From NCBI RefSeq assembly GCF_021917145.1, contig NC_061063.1:4778510-4842509 (forward strand): a DNA stretch of 64,000 bases, given 5' to 3'. Shown here piece by piece: positions 1-11,500 of the stretch. Positions within the stretch are counted from its first letter, which is position 1. Every line of letters begins with the position of its first letter. The position numbers and the translations under genes are program-made. This stretch comes from Hypomesus transpacificus. Taxonomy: Eukaryota; Chordata; Actinopteri; Osmeriformes; Osmeridae. The notes beneath the pieces were generated by a model. That model ran no database searches, was not told the DNA's origin, and saw nothing but the letters and a program-made list of their open reading frames with translations.

Positions 1-2683
1 TGCAGGTGTAGCCTACACAATTAGTTTAAGCATATCCAAGCCTCCTTCATGCCGATCCTCTGGGAGAATGTCAAAGTCTTAGTCTATTTTATGTGGTTTC
101 AGCGGAAAAGTGAACTTCCCATTAAGTTGCCTGTGTGCACTGGCAAATGAACACCATGAAACAGTGCAACACTTGAAATGGCATTCATCAGTCACAAGTT
201 CTGAAACTGATGAAATAGCCTAAACCTAGACACATTCAGACTGACAATGGTGTTGTTTTGGCATCCAATAATGCAGGTTTATCTGATCTGAAAACTGCAG
301 CCCATTGTAGATTTTAAAAACTCTGTTACCTCAAGATGACTTCATACAGGGGACTGTAATTATAGATCCACAACCCTGTAAACATGTCAACTATTTGTTA
401 CATTTGAGTAACAGTGATCAATGTATTACTATGGTAAGACATTTATCCAGGAAAGGTGTTGAGGGGCAATGAGGAACAGACACTCTCCCAACCTGATTAT
501 GGATTCCAGGCCATGGAAAATTACCCACCTGCTGGTAATTACTCTAATTAAGTGGATAGTGATTACAGCTGGATTCCAGTACCTTGCATTTGTCTGTGCC
601 TGCAGCTGCTGTGACAGCAGGGTACAAGAACCCACCCTGTGAGGAGAATCTCCTCTCTTTTTACCTATGTGTCCATCACACACCTCAACCACTTCAAACT
701 TTCCCATCAGTCGAAGTAGTCGGCTTACTTCTCAGATCATGTTTGAAGACCAAACCTGTGTCATTAACAGGCTTTCTGGGAGGGTGTACAGTCCACATAA
801 AATTATACCCTGGCAAAGAGTGTGCACTGTTGAGAAGAGGGATCAAAGACGAGATGTCCGCAATGCTTTTAACAATGTAGCATAAGCAAGGCTTGTGAAG
901 GAGGCAAATGGATTGGACTAAAACCAAGGAGCATCTCGCTCTCTCTTCCTGTTCTGCTCTCCACGCGTCCTCCGTTCATTGAGGAGTCGGTGAATCACCA
1001 CTCCGTCTTGGGTTCCAGCTGCCTGTGGAGGGTATGGAGGGGCGGCAGAGGCACGAGCAGACGGGGGCCGAGACTCCCAATTTGATTACAAGCACTGACT
1101 GTTCAGTGTAATCCAGTTACTCCAGAGGGCCCCTGGGACTTCTCCGATCCTTATAAATCGGCAGCATCGAGACAGACAAGCTCTCCCCCGAGAGAGCTAG
1201 AAGGGGAGGTGGAGAAGGACAGATGCAGAGAGAAAGGGGATCCTTTGAAGCACTGGCCGAGAGGGGGAGGGGGGGGGGGGGGCTAGACTGTTACCAAGAG
1301 GGGTAAAACTGTTGAGGGGGGGTGGAAAAGCAAGGGGTTATTAGCTGATGGGCAGAAGTTGGGCCTCGAGTCAGTGGGAGGTCTTGACATGGAGCACCAT
1401 GTTTGCCTTCCCCTTCTAATCCTGTGTGATTGCAGCCTTGCTGCCTGATCAGGGGAGTACTTTAACCATATTGCTTTAGAAGGATTCTGGGGTTGTGAGT
1501 GGGTTACTGTGGGGGTGTATGAGAGAAATCTGAACCCGACATGTTGGAGCGGTGGAGACGGCAGGGCTGCGGAGCCCCTTCAGAGGGTTGGCTTACATTT
1601 TAGTTTGTTTCTGGGGGGGAAAAGTGAAAGTAAATCTGTAAGACATTGATGTTTTGTTCTAGTTTGTTTGCTGAGCAAACTCCGGAGAGATTTTACCAGT
1701 GGTTCAGCTCAAGACAACTCTTGTCTCCCAGAAAATATTATCCCTTGGCAAATGCTCCAAATAATTACATTATGGACAAGAGAAACCCTTTCAGACAAAT
1801 GGGTTGCTATTACTTGTGTTGAACCGGTTCCAACTATGCGAGGTAATAAGAGATTTTTCCTAAATGGAAGGACATGGTGCTTTATAATACTTGTTCTAAC
1901 CTGGGATCTTTTTATGAATGAATATGAATGGAATATTTTTGGCTATGTTCCTGTCTTGATTTATGAGTGGCTTTGAAGCATCTGACAGATCTTGTACTAT
2001 ATGGCGAATGTTAAGTGAGTCATTACAGTGTGGTATAGTGATGAAACCATCTTCAACAAGTTCAGTATTACAAAATAAAGCATTGCACTAGACACTGGGA
2101 AATAATTGAAGCTTTCAAACTGTCTGCTGGTGCAATTAATAGATGGTTGATAGTGAGCAGGCCTACAACAAGCTTTAGTCATTTGAGGGTGATTCTTTGT
2201 GGTTCTCGCTTTTAAGTCTGCTTTCTGAAAAGTTTTTGGGGAGACTAAACTTCATGCCCATCCACATGATTACCTGTCACAGTCATCTGAAATCTTTGTA
2301 ACAGATATTCATTTCTGGTTCAAGTGTAGGGCAGGACCTCCATTACTCCAAGACTGACATCAAATCATCCTCTGGTGATCCTTGTTGTCCACAGGCAGTA
2401 TTCCATAATAGCCAGTGCATCCCTTTAAATGGGAATCTGGAATACAGTGGCAGACTAGACTTTTACTCCATTGCAACTGGCTCTATTTGAATAGAGACAT
2501 GGTGTGTTTTTGGCAAATAAATTATGACAAGGGAGTAGGCTCAGCATTTGTCTCCATTCTTGCCATTGTATCAGCATCAACGCAACCAATCCTCCTAAAG
2601 AGGACTGTGTTTCTGTTGTTCACTCACAGTGGCATGTTTGTGAATTCATGATGTTCTATGGATGTGGTCTCCTGTTTCTACAG
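1..2683. other. Presumed sdhaf3 intron 1, no exon recognised
   Basis: This stretch lies upstream of the last sdhaf3 exon and should be intron, because the first exon (with the LYR motif) was not found on the plus strand here. It holds a G run at 1269-1282 and an interrupted inverted repeat near 1083-1114. A second short inverted repeat (CCGAT...ATCGG) flanks a TTATAAAT near 1146-1165. No further coding sequence is recognised. Confidence 0.55.
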
Positions 2684-2884
2684 AACTACAAAGACACTAT
2701 GCAGGCGCAGGTGCTGGAGACGGCAGGTGGCCGGGTGAAGAAGATGGAGTTTGGAGCAGAGCTGACGGAGGATAAACTCAAGCTTTTCCAGGACGAGCAG
2801 ATGGGCCAGCTGTACGAGCTCATGCGAGAGTCCACCAAACCCAACAGACAGTTTGACATCCAAGAGGATGGCCATCAGAAATGA
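2684..2884 (+). CDS. sdhaf3: Succinate dehydrogenase assembly factor 3, last coding exon (partial)
   Basis: This is the C-terminal exon of the mitochondrial LYR-family chaperone Sdhaf3 (ACN9/Sdh7), which protects and helps insert the iron-sulfur subunit Sdhb during assembly of complex II. It follows a good acceptor (ttctacag) at 2683, starts in phase 0, and encodes 66 residues ending at TGA 2882-2884. The segment DEQMGQLYELMRESTKPNRQF closely matches the conserved C-terminus of vertebrate SDHAF3 (human [21 protein letters not shown]). The first exon, with the mitochondrial N-terminus and LYR motif, is outside the window to the left. That is expected, since the human gene has one very large intron. 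The location upstream of tac1 and asns matches the human SDHAF3-TAC1-ASNS order, which supports the call. Confidence 0.9.
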   Translation, partial: NYKDTMQAQVLETAGGRVKKMEFGAELTEDKLKLFQDEQMGQLYELMRESTKPNRQFDIQEDGHQK

Positions 2885-3105
2885 TGTTGCAGCCAAACGA
2901 CATCCAAAGCTGGGAAGAGGGTAGGAAGGAGGATGGGAAGGACACGATGCCTTCCATTGAAGAACAGTAGGCTATCCATCAGAATGGTGGCATTTAAGAG
3001 TGTCTGATTTTATTGAAGTGTTAAATACCTCAGAATGTGTATCTGTTTATTTCATTGTCTTTCATTTTGTAACCGTGGCAATAAAACAAGTTCCTATATG
3101 ATTGA
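2885..3105 (+). other. sdhaf3: sdhaf3 3' UTR
   Basis: Non-coding sequence following the sdhaf3 stop codon, ending shortly after the first canonical AATAAA. The length is inferred from that signal alone. Confidence 0.55.
3080..3085 (+). terminator. Polyadenylation signal AATAAA for sdhaf3
   Basis: This is the first AATAAA downstream of the sdhaf3 stop, about 195 nt away. It is followed by T-rich sequence. Confidence 0.55.
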
Positions 3106-3334
3106 GGGGAGCCAAAAGACTTGCTCGGCTGACTGTCCTTACTGGAAAACATTGATGCATAAGTTTAATTTTGTGCTTCTCCTGACAGACACGAGACGTC
3201 AGTTAAGATGTTTTTTGAAGAAAGATGTGAGGAACACTCACATCAATAACGCCTCCTTCAGCCTCATTGATGATGTGCCACTACCAGAGTATAACCCCTT
3301 ATCTTCCAAGTGGAAATTGTCAAAGTACCCCCCC

Positions 3335-3361
3335 CACACACACACAGACACACACACTCAC
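3335..3361. repeat. CA-rich simple repeat
   Basis: Short interrupted (CA)n tract next to a C run. Confidence 0.8.
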
Positions 3362-4378
3362 CCAGCTAGACATGATCATCATTGTAATGTGCTCTCTATT
3401 CCACATTGCAGAGCAATTCAAATGGGTGTGCACTCTTCAATGATTACAGAATAAGCAAAAATACATCACTCAGCCGTACACCAAATTGATACACTGTATT
3501 GAATGGTTGTTGAAATGAGGATTGTTCTTTTCTATTGAGTCTTTCTTGCTTGTTCAAGTATAATAGGACCAAGAAAATAGGTTCCAGTGCATCCAAACCT
3601 TTTTTTGTTTGCCTGATCTACATTATCCATCAATCCATCAGTCTGAGCGCTATTGTATGCTGTATCTTGTAAAATAACGAAGCAAACAATTGCTCCAGTG
3701 GGGCCAGCACTCTCCGACATAAGACAGCTGGTAGTTTTTAGAGCACTGGATCATACAGCCTTCTGTGGAAACGATAATCCACTGAAGAGCGTTAGCTTCT
3801 TTATAGGATTTAGAAGCAGTCCGAAGAAGGGCATGTCACCTGGCCTGGATCGGTTCTGACAAGCGAAAGAAAAAGGAGGATTAGGGCATCGCAGCAGGTA
3901 ATCTCTGCCTGGCCTTCCTCTGTGAACAGAGACGTGTGCGATAAGGCTGGGTGGTGTTTGGCAACCTCCTCGATGCAGACACAAGAGAGGAACTGGCAGG
4001 ACTGAAGAGGCACAAAGCATAAATCAATGTCTTCTCAACAGCTTCATTTGCCACCATATGTGTGCTGAATTTAGTTGGAGCAATTTTCCCTTCAGTCTCG
4101 CTGGTTGATCAATAGTCAATTTGCAAATTCCACCCCACTAATGAGCTGAATATTTGCCCTAATATGTGCATGGGGAATCAAGATTGACACTGCATATGTG
4201 GCATGTTGGCTACAGGAGAGACAGTCTTGATTTGTTTCAGTCAATTAGATGTTCCTCAGTTTAGGATGAACGTTGCTTATTAGTAGACATTTTCCACGTG
4301 TAGTATCAAATGAGCCCAAACACACACAGGAGAGGTATTCAAACTGTCCATGATAACCACCAAAGTAGCTCACAGTTT

Positions 4379-4391
4379 CCCCCCCCCCCCC
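4379..4391. repeat. Poly-C tract
   Basis: Thirteen consecutive C residues. Confidence 0.9.
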
Positions 4392-6681
4392 AAAAGTTTG
4401 AGTTTTAACTTCACAAACGTTTGATCGTGTTTTGACAGATTCCTGGTGTCCTGAGGAAAATGACAAGGCTATCTGAACAGAGCCAGATACAGGGCTGTGT
4501 CCTATTGATGATTCACTTATTATTTGATGACATGGTGAATTATTCATGAAGCAGGGAGGGTTTCTTAGATCGAAAACAAACAAGACCAATGACAGTAAAC
4601 AATCTGACGTGACAAAGAAGGACACGGTTGGAATAACAATCATCACTCTGAAAAAGCTATGCCATATGCTCAGTCCAGTTCATAAGTACAGGTTTTTGTG
4701 CGTATGTATATTTAGCGTTGATTGAACTTTCCGATTCAAATAATAAAAAAATATTCTCACTATATAATCATTGCATAATTCGTGGCCAACATGTGTGTCC
4801 ATGCTCTGTCACTGGCCATTAAATGAGTCAAGCTGTTTTCATAATTTACAATTCTGCTCAAAAATTTATCAGCAACCACACAACCTTCTCAGTGGTGTTG
4901 GAGCATCCTCAGCTCTCAGGAAAGGCACCGATTTGAAGCACTTCACGGTGCTTTGAAAAGAAAACGTTGTGTAACTTGAGCACTGCATTCACCTCTGATA
5001 ATAGTTGCACTTTTCAGCGCTGTGGATCCAAAGTGTTAATAGTTTTCACCTAATCTGCATAGAAGAGAGTGCTACATGTTGACTCTAAAGTCCACAGTTT
5101 CACTCGGTCATCTGTGACTCATCTTGCCTACTTGTTCACAGAATAGGCAATCCAGGCTGAAGAGCTCTTTCTCTGTGTAAGGATGTGTGTATGTCCCCGT
5201 GTGTGTACAGTGTTGAAGTGTGGCCAATGGTTTACAAAAACACTCGTACAAAGAGTTTGAATAAAACTGACTCTTTACACCCAGATGTTGGTTGTAGCTG
5301 TATTTAGTCATTTTAACAACAAAGATTCAATCATTGTTATCACGACTCCGGACAGAAGGAGATCTGATCTGACCTGAAGCAAAGATGCTCTGGGGCTTAT
5401 TGCAGGCTAGATGTACAGTGGCACACACCCCGCTATGAACCTGTGTTTCCTGTGCAATGTGGTGTCACAAGCCCTGTGCAGTTGGAGTCTCCCACACCCA
5501 CTCATCACGCTGTGCACATCTCTCACACGTTGTTATCCTCACCCTGGGAGCTCCATTCTTTTCCCATGTCTTCACATTCACTACGGCCCAACATTCCCCA
5601 CAAAGCCTTTTCCGTAAAGTAGATAGTCGTCCTCCCACTGAAAGGGTCTTACAATGTCACACGTCAACTGGGAAAAGACGGAGAAATGAGTGAAAAGCAA
5701 CTGTCTTGTTGTTTTGAATATGCAAAGCTTTGGTTGTAATTGCTTAATTTGCTGTTGCTTCTAACCTCTTTTTACGCCTTTGTCCCTGAGTCCACAGCCA
5801 GTTCTTTCTCTCTCAAAAACCTATTTCCCACAAAAAGTATGACTGACTGCTGTTGTGAACTGTTAAGAGTAACTACATTTGGGTTTGAGCGAGTTGCTTA
5901 GTAGAAATTTAAAAAATTCTCATTGTGCCTTTTGGTTAGATAAGCTTTATTCTTCTTTCAAATTATTCCCCCAAATTTAAGGGAAACCTCTTTCTTTCCA
6001 TATTTGTCCTGGCTGTCTCTCACCATGTTAGTCTTCTCACACAGAGCGTTGTTAATACTTTCCCTGTATAATCTCTGTTCCCACTGAACAGTACATCCTA
6101 CCTTCAAATTAATAGGCAGAGGATGAATAAATTATTATGAGTAAATTATTCAGTTCAATTCAATTATTCTATAAACCTTCCATCTGTGGTATTTTTACCT
6201 ATTCAGTGTCTTATTGCAGAGACACAAAGGGATATTCAGGAGTACCAGTAAATCTAACCAGTGGTCTTGTTAACCACTTAGATTTTCTGTATCAGAGTGA
6301 ACTGAGGGTCAAAAAATCTCTTTCAGATGTTACTCAGGCAATGTTCTCAAAAAACATGTTCTGCACCCACTGTGAACAAACACACTGATACCTACCAAGC
6401 TTATACCAATTATGCATAAGATATAGGATTGATAAATAACAGTTTCTGATTTCCCTGTAGAATAATCACAGTTATACAAGTGAAACTTTTCCAACCTTGT
6501 TGGGTATCTAAAGAGCACCTGTCAGTTGTAATGGTGCAGTAGGAACTCCCAACCTTGTTGGATGGAATATTAAGGCTTTAGGGGAGAGAAGCAAGAAGCA
6601 TCTGTTCAGTGAAACTCACACAGTTTGCTCTAACATTCATCCTTCTGACATCTGTTTCTGCCTCTTCCTCAACCCGCCCCT

Positions 6682-6717
6682 ACACACACACACACACACA
6701 CACGCACACACACACAC
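6682..6717. repeat. (CA)n microsatellite
   Basis: About 18 CA units with one CG interruption. Confidence 0.95.
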
Positions 6718-7670
6718 CTCCAGTCTGCTGTCTTGGAGAGAAGAATAAAACAGGGATAAATACAGGTTTTTAGACTAGCAGAAAGGATGTGCGTGCATTG
6801 CCTCTTTGGGACAGATAACCTGAGGGTGCTAAATCCAGACACTGTGGGTCATTAAACAGATTTGCCAAACTGTGGAGAATAACCTCACGCTGATGTTTTC
6901 AAAAGATTATGTGTAGTGTAACAGTGTTCTTAACAGGAATTTCTAAAACTAAGGTTACCAAAATAGCTTAATGGTGTGAGTCACCACATAAGTGCCATAG
7001 GTTGTACAGATCCCTTGTTATTGTCAGTCAGACGTTGGGAGCTTGACACATACTAATCACATGTTCTCTGTTTTTGCACCAACTAATTTTTGCATGAATG
7101 CACTCTGACCCCTGAGCAAAGATTCACGTACTGTACGCTGTGTGTTTGTGTCTCTGGAGGCCCCTTACACCAAGGCCATATCGCGGAGGAAGGAAGGAGT
7201 CAATCAGACCAGGGGTAATCAGGAGCCTAATGCGAAGAGGCAGCGGAAAGAATAGAGTCGCCTTCCTGAGTGACACGTCAGTAAAAAGGCATGACATTCC
7301 ATCTAGCCTGTTTCCGCCTGCCCGCCGCAGCGACATGCTGCAGCTTAGCACACGGAGGGCATTGACTCGCCATCGATAGCGAGCTCACCAGGCTGGATCT
7401 CACACAAGCATTTCACCACATTGGTATTCTGGCCACAAGGCCAGTTCATAGGATGATCTGATGTGTGTTGTAGGGGATCTGATGGATGCTTTGTTTGAGT
7501 GTGATACGTTCTGGCACACCCTTTTTTTGGGAAGTCATACTGTGTCCAAGTGTCGCGTCACTGTGTCGGCCACTGTTTGCCTCGTAGGAAGCACTTTATG
7601 GGAAGTGATGCAGTGATGTAAAACCAACCTCAGAAACACTTTCAATGGTTGCATTCCAGATGGATTGAAA

Positions 7671-7927
7671 TCCAGTGTGTTATCTTCGGGTCATTGTGAC
7701 CCTTCAGTCATTGTGACCCCCCCACGTGTTGCGCCAACTTGACCTCATACAAAAATAAAGTGAAGCATTTTCTTTTAACTGTCGGGCTCTCTCACACCCC
7801 CCACAGCGCGAACGTTAAAAGAAAATGCTATTTATTTTTTTATGTATTGGATCAAGTTGTCGCAGCACAACGATGGGTCGTTGTGAACCTTCGTGTCATG
7901 GTGAGCCGAAGGCAGCACAAGGGTTAA
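7671..7927. mobile_element. piggyBac-like MITE, copy 1
   Basis: A non-coding element of about 250 bp ending in GGCAGCACAAGGG followed by TTAA (7924-7927). The outer left end has diverged, but TATCTTCGGGTCATTGTGAC is intact. The inner sequence (CACGTGTTGCG, GAAGCATTTTCTTTTAA, GTCGCAGCACAACGATGGGT) matches the copy at 36.4 kb in order and spacing. CCC...GGG termini next to TTAA are the hallmark of piggyBac-superfamily insertions. No transposase frame is present, so it is a non-autonomous derivative. Confidence 0.75.
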
Positions 7928-8320
7928 GATAAACATAATAAGTACATCAAAAGTGGGTTCATCAAACACAGATGGGTGGCCTGTTTGAATGAGAAGGAGG
8001 AGACAATATCAACCAAAACTGGAAGGATATCTCCGTTTTTCCATCATCATCAGGAAAGACTACATCCTCTGGGATGGTATGTAATCAGGCCTAAATGTTT
8101 CTTTCCATTTTCAGTAGCTCACTGATGGTCTGGTAATTGAAGTCTATTGCTAGTTATCATATCAACAGATTGATCCACTCGACTTGAACTGGGAGAGCTT
8201 CTAACATGAATATTCATGGTTGTTTACTCAATTACACTCCAGGATGTAAATAACACTTAGCTGTATCCGGTAGGGGTGACTTTGGAGTGAAACATTTCAA
8301 TCTCCTTCAATAACCTTGGA

Positions 8321-8521
8321 GGAGTCAGATGGCTGAGCGGTGAGGGAGTCGAGCTAGTAATCGGAAGGTTGCCGGATCGATTCCCCGCCCCGCCAAATGA
8401 CGTTGTGTCCTTGTGTAAGGCACTTCACCCTACTTGCCTCGGGGGGAATGTCCCTGTACTTCTGTACTTACTGTAAGTCGCTCTGGATAAGAGCGTCTGC
8501 TAAATGGCTAAATGTAAATGT
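8321..8521 (+). mobile_element. tRNA-derived SINE
   Basis: The 5' part has an RNA polymerase III A box (TGGCTGAGCGG) and a B box (GGATCGATTCC), as in a tRNA. It is followed by a body (CAAATGACGTTGTGTCCTTG, CACTTCACCCTACTTGCCTC) and the tail GTCGCTCTGGATAAGAGCGT / CTGCTAAATGGCTAAATGTA that is widespread in teleost SINEs. The element is essentially full length and ends in a short TAAATG-type tail. Confidence 0.9.
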
Positions 8522-11500
8522 AACCTTAAGGAAGATAAACTAGCATAACTGTATATCAAATACATTCACCAACAGTCAAAGTGTACTTTAGAAATAAGTT
8601 GTGAAAAGGCAACCAACATTATAGTCATAATGTATAGCTAGTTCAGTCCATGTGCTGTAAATCTCCAAACAGTAGGTTCATGCTGTACTGTACATTCACT
8701 GGCAAAATCAAATTGGCAAGGATTTGGCTATCATGTCCCCTGCCATTTGTATTGTGTTCATGGTCAATTCATGTCCATCCTTGAAGTGGTCTACGAACAC
8801 CGAGAACTCTCAAGTATCTCTCTGTACTGTGGCTGAATTAAACCCAAGGCTATTTATTATATTGTTATCAAAAAAATCTTGAAAAAAATCTTATCAGGCT
8901 CCCACATGGCTATACGTGGCGACAAGGATGTACTGTACTATGATGTATAATTCAAGAACAGCTATCCGAAGTGAAGGATTTAGGGATTGTCATACTGTGA
9001 ATATGTTCATGGGTTTTGAGGTCACAGGCATCCAAGAAATAAATTGTGAAAGAGAGAAGGTATTGGAAAGGAAATCTTTTATCATGTGTCCTTGAACACT
9101 CCTCCTCTCTTTAAGGAGTCATTGACAATTATCAGCAGGATATTGCCCCACAATAATCTTACTGGATGAAATGTCACATCTCAGTATTAATGTGTTTGTG
9201 TGTCCAATTAGATGTTACAAATGTAAACGAATAACGAGCACTCATTTCCCTGTTGGGCTGGGCTTAGACTCAATATTGAGGAGATGTGAAGGTACATGGC
9301 AGGACAGCTAACATCCTGAGCCGTTCAAAGAATGTGCTTAGGCACACACATCATCTTTCTGGCATGTTCTCAGTGTAGTATGTGACCTGAAACAAAACCG
9401 TACATCTGTGATTCGAAATCTGCTCTAATAATACAAGCCGCCCTCGAATACGGATGAAACAGTACACCAGACCTTTAGAGACTAATTGTATCCCAATCCT
9501 CTAATGCAGTCACAATCAAGGTCAAAGGTTACTTCTCAGCGGGCACTGAGCCCATCAAAGAGGATCATTTCGATCCAGACTGGCAGTAGAAAGACCAAGG
9601 AGACTAATTAACGACTGCTGCTTTGGTGTGGGGGGTCTCTGAGCCCTCAGTCAGAGTCTGACAACCGGCATGAAGCAAGAGTTTGGAGCAAGTGGCCCTC
9701 AAATCTGCCATTCCTGCCACTGTTGTCTTGGATTCGTTGGAGGCAGAGATGTTCTGTGATCAAATTTTTTTCTGGATTTTCCTGGCAGGTCAGGGTATGA
9801 ATCCCAATTATTTGTTCAGATTTCTGAGCAGGAAACATGAACATATGAGACATCTTGAGTTTAGACACTTAGGGTTGAAGTTGATTTGATTTGAAGCTGC
9901 CTCCTTGTATCCTGTTTTGCCCTACTGGGCTGCTCCAATCTGGAGAGAAACACAGTAGTTGGTGCTACAGTGAAATGTCACAAGTCATAGCACAAGTTAC
10001 TCCATGACAACACATGCCACCTGTTTAAGGAGGCAACTGAGTGGAAACATTGAACCAGGATCATTGGAATGGGTGAATGGAGGGATCTCCCCCTTCAACC
10101 CCCCCCTCCCCTTCACTCTCAGACTCCTATTTCATTGGCATTTGTGGAGTCTGTTTGACATCAGGTGGGGGTGAGACGGCTACTGGGAGAGCAGCAGGAG
10201 TCGTTGGGCTGCGTCTGAAGACACGCTGTGCTGAGCGGAGGTGATAAGAGTGTCCGGAATTCTAAGCAGAGTCCCTCCATTGATCCCTGGTGCTCCATAA
10301 CAGTGGGGAGATAGCTCTCTCAGAGCCGCCTGGCTGAAGGGAGGCGGACCCCCTACTTCACACTGATAAGGACTCAATTCCTACGGCACTGTGATTTCAT
10401 TTCTATTAGCAACCACAGTTGGATGTGGGCCAAAGGTCAGAGCTGACCCCTCTGCTCTTAGGGTGCCTTAAACCACAAGACTGTTGTTCAGGCCCAAAGA
10501 CTTACCTTTGTTACCAAAGCAGAGCTGGCCCACTACTCTGTGTTGAACTCTGCTGATGCTTGGGTGTAGTGCTTTCTAAGACACTGTTTTACTAGTAGTC
10601 ACTAGTCCTTGGTTACCATTAAAATATGAACATATAAAGAATAGGTTGTATAATAATGATGCTCCTTTAGTGCTCACTCCTTCAAGGCACCTTTTAAGAG
10701 AAACAATCCATGTTTACAGTCAGCATGACAGCCCATGGGTTCCTCTTAACAGATTCTGGCTTGAATCATACTCCACCTTACTAGGAGCTTGCCCTGGTAT
10801 TAAGGGTATTAGCGTTTAATTGTTCACAACCGTGGCATAGTTAGCCAACACAGAAACCTTCCCTGAGCAGTTTCTGCTTAAGAAGTCTTTGTGAAGCTTT
10901 TTGTTCACATTTAGATTAATGAGTGATTACATCCAAATTCAATAAGAAAACCCCATTATATCCTCTCTGCCCACACCAACACCAAGTTGCTGACAAAGGA
11001 TGGATCCCGGTGTTGGGGATTGTATTGGCACAGGCATGTACTTGATGGCCTGTGTGTTTGTGTGTGTGTCTGACAGAGACAAAGAGAGAGAGAGTAGGGG
11101 GTCGCCCTCCTCATTACAGTGAGGGTAAGTTGAGGGGGGTGGGGGGTTGTACATATCGCTCAGAGACAAGTGTACAGGGAGACTAGAGCCTTTCTAAACA
11201 TTCGCCTACGTGAACCAATGTAGCAGCAATTATGCCGTCAAATTCCCAGCTGGGTGCGATGTGACAAACCACCAGAAAGAGCATCCTGCAATGCTGTGAG
11301 TGTCCAAGTCTAGATCCATCAATCAATACACCTTCCACAAAGCTTAAATAGAGGTATTTCAAATCTGAAGAAACAAAGAGTGCTACCTCGTTGGTATTTG
11401 TTCTTCAATAAACTGCATCACATGAAATAAACTCATACTATACACTCAAACATTCTGGAAATTCACCATGACAGTCATTCACAGTAATTTGCTATGTAAC

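Noticed and set aside
1668..1976. 102-codon plus-strand frame as possible sdhaf3 exon 1
   Set aside because: No LYR motif, no similarity to the SDHAF3 N-terminus and no matching donor in phase 0.
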